From Limnomonas spitsbergensis (taxonomy: Eukaryota; Chlorophyta; Chlorophyceae; Chlamydomonadales): a stretch of 64,000 nt of DNA. Positions 18,401 through 29,574 of the stretch are shown one piece after another (the first letter of the stretch is position 1; every line of letters begins with the position of its first letter). The stretch is from positions 1,499,001 to 1,563,000 of the forward strand of contig JAYJMM010000119.1 in the NCBI GenBank assembly GCA_037349105.1, in the 5' to 3' direction. The notes under the pieces are model-generated. The model searched no databases. It was given only the letters and a program-made list of their open reading frames with translations, and had not been told where the DNA came from. Position numbers and translations under genes: made by a program.

Positions 18401-21400
18401 TCTCTCCCTGCCCTTGGGTCCACGTCTCCCCTTGCCCTTGGGTCCACGTCTCTCCCTGCCCTTGGGTCCACGTCTCCCCTTGCCCTTGGGTCCACGTCTC
18501 TCCCTGCCCTTGGGTCCACGTCTCCCCCTGCCCTTGGGTCCACGTCTCTCCCTGCCCTTGGGTCCACGTCTCCCCTTGCCCTTGGGTCCACGTCTCCCCC
18601 TGCCCTTGGGTCCACGTCTCTCCCTGCCCTTGGGTCCACGTCTCCCCTTGCCCTTGGGTCCACGTCTCCCCCTGCCCTTGGGTCCACGTCTCCCCCTGCC
18701 CTTGGGTCCACGTCTCCCCTTGCCCTTGGGTCCACGTCTCTCCTTGCCCTTGGGTCCACGTCTCCCCCTGCCCTTGGGTCCACGTCTCTCCCTGCCCTTG
18801 GGTCCACGTCTCCCCTTGCCCTTGGGTCCACGTCTCCCCCTGCCCTTGGGTCCACGTCTCTCCCTGCCCTTGGGTCCACGTCTCCCCTTGCCCTTGGGTC
18901 CACGTCTCCCCCTGCCCTTGGGTCCACGTCTCCCCCTGCCCTTGGGTCCACGTCTCCCCTTGCCCTTGGGTCCACGTCTCCCCTTGCCCTTGGGTTCACG
19001 TCTCTCCCTGCCCTTGGGTCCACGTCTCCCCTTGCCCTTGGGTCCACGTCTCCCCCTGCCCTTGGGTCCACGTCTCCCCCTGCCCTTGGGTCCACGTCTC
19101 CCCTTGCCCTTGGGTCCACGTCTCCCCCTGCCCTTGGGTCCACGTCTCCCCCTGCCCTTGGGTCCACATCTCCCCCTGCCCTTGGGTCCACGTCTCCCCC
19201 TGCCCTTGGGTCCACGTCTCCCCCTGCCCTTGGGTCCACGTCTCCTCTGCCCTTGGGTCCACGTCTCTCCCTGCCCTTGGGTCCACGTCTCTCCTTGCCC
19301 TTGGGTCCACGTCTCCCCTTGCCCTTGGGTCCACGTCTCTCCCTGCCCTTGGGTCCACGTCTCCCCTTGCCCTTGGGTCCACGTCTCTCCCTGCCCTTGG
19401 GTCCACGTCTCCCCTTGCCCTTGGGTCCACGTCTCTCCCTGCCCTTGGGTCCACGTCTCCCCCTGCCCTTGGGTCCACGTCTCTCCCTGCCCTTGGGTCC
19501 ACGTCTCCCCTTGCCCTTGGGTCCACGTCTCCCCCTGCCCTTGGGTCCACGTCTCTCCCTGCCCTTGGGTCCACGTCTCCCCTTGCCCTTGGGTCCACGT
19601 CTCCCCCTGCCCTTGGGTCCACGTCTCTCCCTGCCCTTGGGTCCACGTCTCCCCTTGCCCTTGGGTCCACGTCTCCCCTTGCCCTTGGGTCCACGTCTCC
19701 CCCTGCCCTTGGGTCCACGTCTCTCCCTGCCCTTGGGTCCACGTCTCCCCCTGCCCTTGGGTCCACGTCTCCCCCTGCCCTTGGGTCCACGTCTCCCCCT
19801 GCCCTTGGGTCCACGTCTCCCCTTGCCCTTGGGTCCACGTCTCCCCCTGCCCTTGGGTCCACATCTCTCCCTGCCCTTGGGTCCACGTCTCCCCTTGCCC
19901 TTGGGTCCACGTCTCTCCCTGCCCTTGGGTCCACGTCTCCCCTTGCCCTTGGGTCCACGTCTCCCCTTGCCCTTGGGTCCACGTCTCCCCCTGCCCTTGG
20001 GTCCACGTCTCCCCCTGCCCTTGGGTCCACGTCTCCCCCTGCCCTTGGGTCCACGTCTCCCCTTGCCCTTGGGTCCACGTCTCTCCTTGCCCTTGGGTCC
20101 ACGTCTCCCCCTGCCCTTGGGTCCATGTCTCCCCTTGCCCTTGGGTCCACGTCTCCCCTTGCCCTTGGGTCCACGTCTCCCCTTGCCCTTGGGTCCACGT
20201 CTCCCCCTGCCCTTGGGTCCACGTCTCCCCCTGCCCTTGGGTCCACGTCTCTCCCTGCCCTTGGGTCCACGTCTCCCCCTGCCCTTGGGTCCACGTCTCC
20301 CCCTGCCCTTGGGTCCACGTCTCCCCCTGCCCTTGGGTCCACGTCTCCCCCTGCCCTTGGGTCCACGTCTCCCCCTGCCCTTGGGTCCACGTCTCCCCCT
20401 GCCCTTGGGTCCACGTCTCCCCCTGCCCTTGGGTCCACGTCTCCCCCTGCCCTTGGGTCCACGTCTCCCCCTGCCCTTGGGTCCACGTCTCCCCTTGTGG
20501 AGGTCGCAGGTCTGCCTGTCAATGGTAGCCCCGTGGTCAGAAACAAGTATTGGCCACCGCGCATGGGGACATCTGTTCGCCACTAGAACACAACCCTCTG
20601 ACCAGTGGTATACCAGTGGGCATCGATCCAATGGATGTCTATACTAGGGGAGGCTGAGACGTCCCTCATAGCTCCACTGTTAGGGCATCCAGGGAGAAGC
20701 CTGTAAAACGTTGGGGGGGGCTGGTGGCTACTGGAGCTGTTGCATCATCTGGCTGAGAAGGGCCTCAGCCATGGAAAATAAGCTTAAACCGAAAACCCCA
20801 AACCCTCAACCTCTGGAAAATACCTACTTGACTGATGTCGCTGCCGGTGTACACTTTCCTTTGATCTTGTTCAGGGGTTTGTGGATCATATCGACGATGA
20901 TGGAGGCAGTGCCTACTCTGCCTCTCTCACCCCTCTTCCAACAAACCAATGAAACGCAGGCCCACCGGGATCGCCCACCCACTCCTACGCATCCTATTTC
21001 CCCGCACCCCCCCCGATGAGCCCCAGCAACCTCAACCCGAGGTGAGCACAGGAACTGCTGGCTGGCTGGCTGGCTGGCTGGCAGCGGTGCGCTAGGGACT
21101 GCGACATATCTGGGGGCAGGGATGCCTTGTGATGAGCAGCGTATGGGTTTGAAAGGGTGTGCAACAGTGTGGCATGTATGCAGGGCTATTTTAGGGTTTT
21201 GGTTTGGCTAGGGTATGAAAAGTTGCATGCATGCTTGGCTAGTTCAGAATGCGCGGTTTGGAATGGACGGGGCATGCTTCCGACAACATGTTAAATGCGT
21301 TTGCTTGGCTAGCTTACCTAGCTCATTCTGGGGCGGCCCAGGAAACTGTGTACCTTGTTTTTGTCAGCAGGGCGGCACCATGGAGTGCTCGGCAGCAGGC

Positions 21401-23270
21401 AGAGATGGAGCAGAGGCAGCGCCAGCAGCAGCAGCAGCAGCAGCAGCACGAGCGCAAGCCTGAGTTGTGGCGTCAGCAGGATCAGCCGTTGCAGGGCCAA
21501 GAGAGAAAAAATGGTAGTGTACATGCCCCAATAGGCCTTTCCTCGCAGCTGCCTTTGATGGCCGCTAAAAGCGCTAAGTCTGCCGAGCTGCAGTCTTACA
21601 CAAGTGTGCCAGCGTCCATTGGGTCTGCAGAGCCAACTATTTCATCTGGGGGGGAGGTGCAGAAGCAGCAGGAGCAAGAGCAGATGACGCAAGAGCAGCA
21701 GCAGAAGCTGCAGAAGCAAGAGCAGGAGCTGCAGGAAGAGCAGCAGGAGCAACAGAAGCAGCACCAGGACGTTCAGGGTGCCGTGACTGGCGAGGGCGGG
21801 ATGGATGCCTTTCTGCCCGTCTCGAGTTTTGACGAGGAGGGGAAGGTGGGGAATTCGGTACTGTGTCTTCCGAATTATCGGAAGAAGAACCTGGTGTGAG
21901 GCACACAAGGAAACACCCAATAACACAACAGAAGATGCACATCGCCTAACCACAAAACGCCTGTTTGGGTTGGTTGCGTTAGGAGGGTTCATGTGGCACC
22001 CAAGGGCATGTGCTGCTGGGGTATTTTGTCATATTCTAACACTTTCCGCATCATATTTTCCGTTATGTTCCGGCATGTGTATATGGTAGACATATCACTT
22101 CACCCACCACATCTGCTTGTTTGCATGGAGCATCCTGCATGTTAACCCGCCCTCACGTTACTCCTTCACGCCCTATGAGCTGTAAAATATTATGTTGGGT
22201 ACCTAAGGCAAACGCTGCAGATTACTTACGTCCTGTCAGGGTCACCTGCCCTTCCCCTCCCTTTCACTGAACTGCTTTTGTTGTCTCCCTAGCCGCGTGA
22301 TTATCTCCTCCCTCCCTTGCACTGGATTGCTTTTATTGCCTTTCTAGCCGCATGCTCCTCTCCCCCTTTCCTTTCACTGCAGAGCTTTGACTCCCCACCT
22401 AGCCGCACGTCAATGAGCGGGATGGCTCATTCCAAGACGCCCAAGCGCTCTACAGGCGGCGTCAACAGCGTCGACACCTATGCTTATGTTACCACCACTC
22501 CCAAGGAATACAAGGTGCTGCCGGGCCTGCGTGTCTGTGTACCTAATTCGTCTGCAAGCGCAAGTCACTTTCTATTCGACACAATCATCTTACAGCTACA
22601 AATAGCATGAAATCTGTTTCCTGTGTTTATTTTGCTGCATTGGCTGCTGCTGCTGCTGCTGCTGCTGAAGCACCGCAACCACTCTACTCATCCTGAAGGC
22701 TCCTATAGACTGGTGGGCACATTTGTTCCTTAGATTTTGATGTTGTACCCAATCAATGTTTGCGTGCATGTTCCAGGTTGGCCGGAGCCTGGTATCCCCG
22801 TCTGACCCTCTGATCTCTCCCTCTAGCTTCTCATCGCACCCCAAGGCACATCGCCGTACGGCCGGGCGTAGAACCAAGTGAGCCTACATCTGTCCATTCT
22901 GGGGAAGGCTGGTGTGGTTTTCTTTAGTCAGGGTGGGCCTGGTAGATCTGATGTTGAACATAGCGTCATTTAGTTATTCATTCGTAGAGCTAGGCAGCCG
23001 GGACAGAGACTTGGTTCTTTGCAAATCGATGTGTTTGGGGGGGCATCTGTCAGTATGTTTCTCCCATGTTTCAGCACGTCAAAACTAACATAGCAGTTGC
23101 CCTCTCACCATTTGGGACCACTGATCATGCCGAATTGAAGCTGCCACTACCTCCTGCTGCTGCATTGCAGGCTCTCACAGCCTGACTTCACCACCGCCGC
23201 CGAGAACTCCCCAGCCAGCCCAGATACAGAGCCCCCACATATTCAGCAGCAGCCCCAGCAGCAGTCGTAG
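9467..23270 (+). CDS. KH-domain RNA-binding protein with Gly/Gln-rich tails, many exons
   Basis: Probable single-KH RNA-binding protein. Phase-consistent exons: 11092-11227, 11564-11774, 12093-12243, 12616-12688, 13004-13050, 13841-14035, 14683-14791, 15113-16447, 16837-16995, 21371-21845, 22383-22514, 22777-22877, 23171-23270 (TAG stop); together about 1,073 codons. An earlier coding exon, 9467-9601, starts with ATG; its link to 11092 (perhaps through an exon at 9917) is unresolved. The KH fold is split over 13004-13050 and 13841-14035: VVLRITLLAAGFIIG, then the GPSG loop (GxxG), IMRLSGCDIKSW, CRVFVLEG and a C-terminal helix ending RYKELCEG. The next exon reads GVEFSYQPPPKSVVPFAAAL. Exon 15113-16447 encodes 445 residues rich in Gly, Pro, Gln and Tyr; later exons are Gln/Glu-rich. 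Such tails suit RNP-granule behaviour, which is inference. Confidence 0.8.
13555..13885 (+). repeat. Tandem decayed copies of a KH-exon 5' edge
   Basis: Five imperfect copies, spaced about 65-85 bp, of a block made of a C-rich tract, a CAG acceptor-like site and the first codons of the KH exon (GGCCCCTCTGGCGCCACGGT). Copies sit near 13588, 13642, 13700, 13770 and 13841; only the last leads into the full exon. The fourth copy also keeps the next 20 bases almost unchanged. Most copies lie in the intron upstream of the true acceptor at 13840. Confidence 0.8.
16598..16792. mobile_element. MITE-like element with 18-20 bp terminal inverted repeats
   Basis: A 195-bp element bounded by GTGTTTTTAGTGGTTACC on the left and the inverse of GTGTTTTTGCAGTGGTTACC on the right (a 2-base indel apart). 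It lies in the 16448-16836 intron of the KH gene. Possible TA target duplication. The interior (ACCAAACCTGGACCGGCC ... TGTAGCTGAAA) is related to sequences at 45825-45990 and 54730-54915, so this is a dispersed non-autonomous family. Confidence 0.7.
17274..20498. repeat. 24-bp minisatellite, about 134 copies
   Basis: Uninterrupted array of the unit TCTCCCCTTGCCCTTGGGTC + CACG (24 bp), with C/T variants in the first ten bases (chiefly TCTCCCCTTG, TCTCTCCCTG, TCTCCCCCTG). It occupies most of the 4.4-kb intron between KH-gene exons 16837-16995 and 21371-21845. One 23-bp unit near 19244 shifts the register. As the unit is eight codons with no stop in any frame, the array is open in all six frames and yields several spurious ORFs of about 1,000 codons. 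The minus strand has GGG and GGGG runs in each unit. Confidence 0.97.
20836..21020 (+). repeat. Dispersed repeat, copy 1 (partner at 57747-57937)
   Basis: About 185 bp that match 57747-57937 at roughly 85-90% by eye, including the block GATGTCGCTGCCGGTGTACA and the block AATGAAACGCAGGCCCACCG. It sits in the same KH-gene intron as the minisatellite, just after an AACCC-rich stretch; the partner follows CCCTAAA repeats. No coding capacity or terminal repeats are evident. Confidence 0.75.
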
Positions 23271-24000
23271 GCTCCAGAATAGGACCAGGTACAGTCATGG
23301 GGGTAGCAGAAGCCCCATCAGGAGGATCCAGCTGGTAACAGTGCCATCAAAACTGTGGGGGCTGCAGCAGAGCCTGCCCCCTACAGCTGCCTCAGCTATT
23401 GCCAGCGGGGGTCAAAGGTTGGGAGCCTTAGCAGCAGCCTGGGCCAGCCAGAGGACTGCAGCCTATTCTGCGACAGCAGTAGAGAGGCAACACGAATACA
23501 GCTGGGCTGTGTTCTTTCTTCGAGTGGTTTTGCTGCTGGCACATGACTCTGGATCTTAGACACTTGTTTTCCAGGTTTGTACCCCAGTATCCCGTTCCCA
23601 GTGCACGATGGATCCCAGATGCAGATAGTACTCATAGCTTCCCAACGAGTGCAGTAGGCAGGTATATCGCTGATAATAATGTGTTAATGTTTGGTGTGGA
23701 TTAGAGCATTGCTGGGCAAGCCCCCCGCAGCCTGCTGGACCGTCATCAGGCCGTGCACTCACATCTAGCGCATCGGTCGGGAACTTTGCCACTAGTGGCT
23801 TTTCAGTCGGCAGCCACCAGGACATCAGTGGATCGTACTACGGATCGTACCATGGGGCGACGACAATGGCTGGCAGTAGCGGCGTGCCAGCGGGCGGATG
23901 CGGAGGCGGTGGCGGTTTTATTCTCCGAGGGCCGGGTGCACAACGGGAGCAGACGGGCAAAGCCAGAGGGCAATGCAATTGTGTGCTGAAAAGGAGAAAT
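23271..24000 (+). other. Coding-like sequence after the KH-gene stop
   Basis: The frame of the last KH exon continues past its TAG in a protein-like way (APE, DQVQSWG, then QKPHQEDPAGNSAIKTVG), broken by two more TAGs at 23283-23285 and 23307-23309. Around 23705-23985 another frame reads SVGNFATSGFSVGSHQDISG then GSYYGSYHGATTMAGSSG, compositionally like the KH protein's own tail. Either the gene has further alternatively spliced 3' exons or this is eroded coding sequence. I cannot place splice sites with confidence. Confidence 0.35.
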
Positions 24001-24129
24001 TTCGTGTATTAGTGCAGGTGCTCATGTTCATGGTTCCAATGTTTTGCCTGCGCTTCCAGGCTTTGATTCAAACCATCGTTCATCTGTAAACAGATTTTCA
24101 ATATTGTACTCGTGTCAAACCTTTGGACA

Positions 24130-24610
24130 CTGACGAGTCAAACTCTCGAGAAGAAAAAAAGCAAGAGAGGAAAGGGAAAGGATCAAAGGAAGCCAAGGTC
24201 CACCCCAAATGTGTGGTACGGTACCGTACGTGTCAATGTCGTTACTCTTCTGGGCCCTGCTCAAGAAAAGGCTCGGCCGCGTGGGCGTCTAATTTTAAGG
24301 GGGCAGGACAAAAGAAAAGTGAACAAAAATAAACATGGGTTACAAATAACAGCATGCACTAGGTGCAGCGCCGGCTAGACAGTTAGCATGCCTAAACCAA
24401 AGGGCGAAACAATTCACAACAGTCCTAATCAGAGTCTGGAGTCTGACCAAATAATCTGACACATGAAGAGATCACACCCAGATTATTGACGTTACACCTC
24501 TGGGCGATGCTGAAATGAAGCTCGGCCACGTCGGCAAACAAAAAGACAGCTAGGAAAGTCAAGGGAGAGGGCAAAAGAGTAAAGAAAGGATCACGCCCAG
24601 ATGTGCGATT
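24130..24610 (-). repeat. Dispersed repeat family, copies in tandem
   Basis: At least one clear copy (about 24485-24595) matches 43035-42926 on the opposite strand at about 85-90%, with the shared block GGAAAGTCAAGGGAGAGGGC and the block GAAATGAAGCTCGGCCACGT. A more decayed copy lies at 24130-24290. The end motif CCCAGAGGTGTAACGT (reverse orientation here) also recurs in the tandem repeat at 52512-52771. No coding capacity was seen. Confidence 0.7.
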
Positions 24611-25876
24611 GGACTGGGGGGCTGCAATAATGTCCGTTGGATGATGTGCTGAACCTCGGCAAACGAATAATGAAAGATGGGGGCCTCCAGGGACGGATAT
24701 ATACCATCAGAGGATGGCTTCATCCCTCATGGTGGGGAGGATTCATTAGAGGAAAATACCAGTGCTTAACACGTGTCTGCGGCTGGAACATGAATAGACA
24801 GGGGGGGCAGCAAGCCTTGTTGTTAAGAAAAGTGAGGCAGCGCATCTCGGTGCCCCTGGAGTTATTAGAGCTGAAACGGCTAATCTAGGCGCCCTCGGGC
24901 TTTCTTCCGGTCCAGCAAGTCTCCAGCAGCCAAGCAGTTGATTCCTAGGGCCAGCACTGGCTGCAGGCCTACTTCCCGCCTGGCACGTCTCCGGCAGAGC
25001 AATTTGTACCAAGATCCAGGACTGACTTTGGATCTGCCACCCAGTCGATAGGAGAGCAGAACACGGGGCCTGCGCGACAGGGAAGAAATGACATTTGAAA
25101 GGTTAGCCCGCCTTCCCGGTTCCTCATGTTGGCTCTTCCCAGGAGAGAAGAGCTCGGGGCCCATCTGACAAGGGGACGTCACATTTCCAAGTTTTGCTTC
25201 CTCTGTTCCCCCTGTAAGCTCTGCCACCCGATCAATCAGAGAGCAGAACAGCAAGCATGCACGACAGGGTGCGAAAGGGTCTGTGACATCACACCTCTCA
25301 GCCCCGCTGAAAAAATACGCGGCCGAGAGGCAACAAGATTGAACAGGGTCACAAGCTGTCATTCGTGACCAGCAGCGCATCGGGTTCAGGGTTCAGGGTT
25401 ATACTACAAACATGAAACACCAAACCCCTGTCGATGGTACAGCGAAATCCGGGCTTGCAGGACCAAAAGATAGAGGGGCCTAGACAGGACATCTCAAGAT
25501 AATCCTGTTTTTATGCTCCCTCTGCTCCTCCTGTACGCCTGCTTGACCCCTTAAAAAGGCTGATTGGTGGATGCAGCAGAAGCAACAACATAATCCGTGC
25601 CATCACTTGAGGGCCTTCATCCCCCTGGCGAGGCAAAACCAGCTCTTGGCCAGCTGACGTATGATTGCATACATGAGCTAGGCATTGAAATGTCTCTCAT
25701 GGCCTCATTGCGGACAAAATTGCGACAAAATGTATGATTGCCTCCACTTAAAGGAACGCGTCTCCGGGGTGGATGGGTGGTCAATCAAAGGCTCCCCAGA
25801 GGGGGACCCTCGGGTTTAAAAAACATGCACACGCACCAATATTCATTAAAAGCTGCTATAGCGAAATTTCACGTAC
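24611..25876. other. Spacer with degenerate repeats
   Basis: No supported gene. Blocks around 25040-25110 and 25225-25330 share short motifs (GAGAGCAGAACA; GACATCACACCTCT) that look like further decayed members of the neighbouring dispersed repeat. Open frames here lack domains. Confidence 0.4.
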
Positions 25877-27200
25877 CGTCCTCGACGATGAGCATGAATG
25901 CAGTCATGATTGACCGCCCGTCCGGGGAGATCATAGGCACCCGTGGGTTCCACGACTGTGGGGCAGCTCCCCAGATAATGCCGGGCACGCCGGCCGGGTC
26001 GGTCATGTTCATGCCCTCGCCGATAATGCCCTCCGAGTTCCAATAGTGCATGTTGAAGCGGCTGTCCCCCAGACCTGTGTCGTTCCGGTACAGGTCGCCG
26101 GGCGAGTTACAGTCGCCTGAAGTAAGCAGCGACAACACAAAATGGGCAAGATTGGGAGGGAGTTCGATCCAGTGTGGTATCACGCTTCGGGTCGCTAAAC
26201 GCAGTACAGTCGACTGGTGTGCATTAAAGAATGTACAAGCGGGCACCCTCAGGGCAAAATTGGGCGGCCAGAATGATCAGGTGCTCTCTGCATCTAGGGA
26301 GGGGCCATCAGGTTGAGGGTTCAGGGTGGGCCGGTTGAGAGGAGCGGGCGGACAGCCATGGGGTGAAGGGTTGACAGTTTCGAGATTGCAGCCGCAGAGT
26401 TTAGGATATTCTGAGACACAGCCGCAGAGTTGAATTATAGTCAAGGGAGAAGCCTGAAAATTGAAATCTCAGAAGGGGCGTTCATCAGAGGTGTTCCTGG
26501 CCCACTGGGAATCTGGGATAGATGTTTGCTTTGATATGTCATCAAGTTCGTGAAACAGGACAAACAATTCATAAAACAAATCACTTGATAACAAAAAATA
26601 ACTTAAAGACCTCCCTTCATATGAATGGCTTGATTGAAAACAAACCTACAAGCTCATGTTCTGCTGCTCCATAGCCCCCCCTTCCAGCACACCTGTAAAA
26701 GCATAGCCAAACACGGTCTTGTTGCCATACCCATAGGGCACCGTGACCTGCTTGGTGCATGTCCTTGTTTTGTTGTGGAGCTTCCTTGTCTCGTTAACCT
26801 CAATGGTGGTTTCCAGCTTGGTCTCGGAGAAGCTAAGAAATGGAAACAGCCCCGAGCTCAGGCTGTCGGTACAGGTGCTGGTGAGGTAGCTGTACACGCT
26901 GACCGTACCAGCGACCGAAATATTGGCTTTCGGAGTGAAGAAGGGCAGTGTGTAGGATTGGTACAGCGCGGTTGTGTCCAGGACCTGTGTCAGGGGGCAG
27001 CATGGTGGCAGAAGAATCAACAAACATTGCACTGTTCGGGGAGGAAGGGCGGCGATCAGGATTGGTACAGCGCGGGTGTGTTCAGGACCTGCGGCCTCAA
27101 GTTTACTAATTCAGGGTTGAAAGGAGCGGGCGCTGTAATTTGAGGGAAGGAAGGCAGCTTTACTGATTGGTACGGCACGGTGGTGTACAGGATCTGCTGG
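25877..27200 (-). CDS. Fragment of an unrecognised multi-exon gene
   Basis: Two well-behaved exons: 26984-26693 (acceptor CAG, donor GTGTGC, phase 0 to 1) and 26116-25877 (phase 1 to 1, donor GTACGT). They join in frame to about 177 residues. The protein has several Asn-x-Ser/Thr sites, a Cys pair, and blocks such as LYRNDTGLGDSRFNMHYW, GIIWGAAPQSWNPRVPM and SPDGRSIMTAFMLIVEDG; composition suggests an extracellular or lumenal domain. I do not recognise the family. Upstream lie two more copies of the first exon's start (near 27092-27055 and 27199-27163), so exon duplication has occurred. The start and end of the gene were not found; it may extend to the exon-like units at 29.5-30.0 kb. Confidence 0.4.
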
Positions 27201-29570
27201 GACGGAGGCAGGAGGGTGGCATGGTCGCAGAGGGTTACAGTAATCGTTGCGTCGTTCGTTCGTCTTCCCATACCCATGTGAATATATAATGTTACACTTC
27301 TGTAAGCGAAAGGGCGGGATAAGAAATGTGTGAAAGGGAATCTCTCATGAGGCAGCGGGTGCAGGGTGTGCAGCAAGCCGTTAAGCAGGGCCGGCACAAG
27401 AAGCTTCTGGCAAGTCTGTGCTCGCCCAGGCGGCATGCACCATGCAGTTTGCCCATGCACCCATAGTCCCCATACTGAATTGGATGCGATTCGAGCCCAC
27501 ACAAGTTACTGCACCTGTCATTAGGGTTCGGGGTAAAGATCTGGGGTGTAGGGCATGGCATCCTGTGCCATGTGCGCCCATGCAAGACGCTTTACCTGCC
27601 ATCTGTTCATGACTCCTACGAGGAGGTTGGAGTAGGGGCGCATGACTGCAGATTTAACCACTGTGACAAGGTGGGGAGGTGGGTACAGCGAGCGTGTTTC
27701 CAATAAGCTGGTGACAGAGAGCGAGGTGACATGACAGATGAGGCCTTGGTGGATGTAAGTCTCAAGCAGGATTACTTGTTATCACTTTACCCAGAATGAC
27801 CAATGCTAGCGATCAGAATGTCAGCAGTCTGATGGACGAGGCTTGGGTGGACGTGTTTCAAGCAAGATGAGGTGAAGCCAGCAGGAAGGTAGCAAGGCGA
27901 GAAAAAAGCTGGGCTGTGCGGTGAAGTACAATTTACTTTCAGCGCAGTTTTGTTACATCTCAGCTACATCCCAGCCTGCAGCCGAGGGGTTCTGTTCCAG
28001 CATGCCCTGACGCATAATCCATCGTCCTTAAGCCGGCTAAGGTTTGGTGGCATGCCCACATGATGATCAAGTGTGCACGTCATCAGTGCATCTCAGGGGA
28101 ACCATACCACATGACGACACCGGACGCTTCTTTATTTTCAACTAATGAGCATGGGCGGGGCAGGGGCAGCAGTTATTCTGCTGAGCCTCAGGACATGACT
28201 AGCACGGTCCTTTAAAACAAGTTATTTTGGTGGTTGCATTGAAACTGTTACAATAACAGCAACACAAACACACGTGACTGTGCGAGGATGGGATGCATGT
28301 GCAGCAAGTGGGGCAGGGTGTGCACCAGGGCGTGTGCACTTAACAGATCCAGTTCATGATTCCCAAGTGATATACGGTAACATGCGATCAGAATGGCATC
28401 CTGGCACTAACCTAGGGGCACATTCTTGTTCAGGGTCCACCTGTGTAATCCGCCCCTGCGATCAGGGCGGATTCGGAATCTCAGAATTTCAGATGCTCAA
28501 ATCAGGTGCCGGGCACCATTCAGTGGGTGGGTTTGCCAATATCAGACGTTGGTCGCTGTCAGACATGTGATCACGATCGGGTTACACATCCAAGATATTT
28601 CGACAAATGAAGTTGCATGCATTTGTGTGCTAGCGATCTTCCGCAGAGGTTGTTTTGCCTGTTTCTGGAGCAGCTGTTCGGCAGCGACCAACAGACGGGT
28701 GAGCAAGATGCAAGCTAGTAGCATCATAATACTGAAATATTACATACAATTTCGTATTTGCTCACCCATGGGCATGTGCGCCCCCTAACGTGACCGCGAT
28801 AGCCATCAAAACGAGACATCCAAAGTAGGTCATCATGCTGGCTGGGCGGGGTGTACAAGGTTCAAAATTTACAAGGTAAAGTGCAGAGGCTTATAAAGAA
28901 AACGGTAGTCGGCCAAGTCTATCGAATCTGGCATGTACATCTTTATACTTTGGCCCTGACCCGCGGCTTTGAGTCTGCATAGGTCACCCATGAGAATTAT
29001 CTTCGGCAACAACCCTGGCCCTCGGGCCCAACCGGGTGCCTCGGGCCATCACTCAAAGTCTGGGCTAAGCCCCCGAACTCCCAAATCTGCGGTCTTCACT
29101 CAGAAGCAGCACATCGAGGGATTCAATTTTGCCAGCGTGGATACTCGACGGCTTCGTCACACCGCTTTGACACTCTTCTTGTTTGTTCACTCCTTGTGTA
29201 CTAAAAAATGCTTCAGCAGTGTAAAAAACAATGGATCACAAACAGGACCATACAACAACCTCCCAGACAGCAGCAGTTCTCCCGTGCTCCTGACCTCTAT
29301 CTCTGTCGAGTGGCACCCCGTATCGTCTACAGAGATTGTGGACGGCGCATGGAAGTACGGTAGTGATCAGCAGTGGGTGATTCATCAGTGACCGGTAGAT
29401 GAGATCCAGACGACATGTGGAGATGGTGTATTCCATCAGTAGTGAACTCCGAACTGTGAGGTGAGGGCCACCTCATCCAATACCAGACTCGGGTACCTTC
29501 CCTCAAATGAGGAAATCAATGACCACCACGCACACCCGCACCGCCTCCCACCGCCCAACCCTACCACCTG
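27201..29570. other. Spacer or long introns, no gene recognised
   Basis: Only short frames without domains or paired splice sites. It lies between two sets of exon-like units on the minus strand and could be intronic to a single gene there. Confidence 0.3.
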
Positions 29571-29574
29571 CAAA

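Noticed and set aside
17274..20498. Possible CRISPR array
   Set aside because: Units are contiguous with no unique spacers, and the context is a eukaryotic nuclear gene.
17203..20647. Five reading frames of about 870-1,140 codons on both strands
   Set aside because: All are the 24-bp minisatellite read in different registers; the unit is a multiple of three with no stop in any frame. The flanking splice sites place the array in an intron.
20875..20949. Candidate KH-gene exon reading GFVDHIDDDGGSAYS
   Set aside because: It lies inside a dispersed repeat also present at 57.75 kb without coding sense, and skipping it gives a phase-perfect join from 16995 to 21371.
23268..23309. UAG read as glutamine (variant genetic code as in some ulvophytes)
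   Set aside because: The 2,102-codon pol, the 445-codon Gln-rich KH exon and all other confident exons contain no internal TAG, and the acidic-protein gene appears to end with one.
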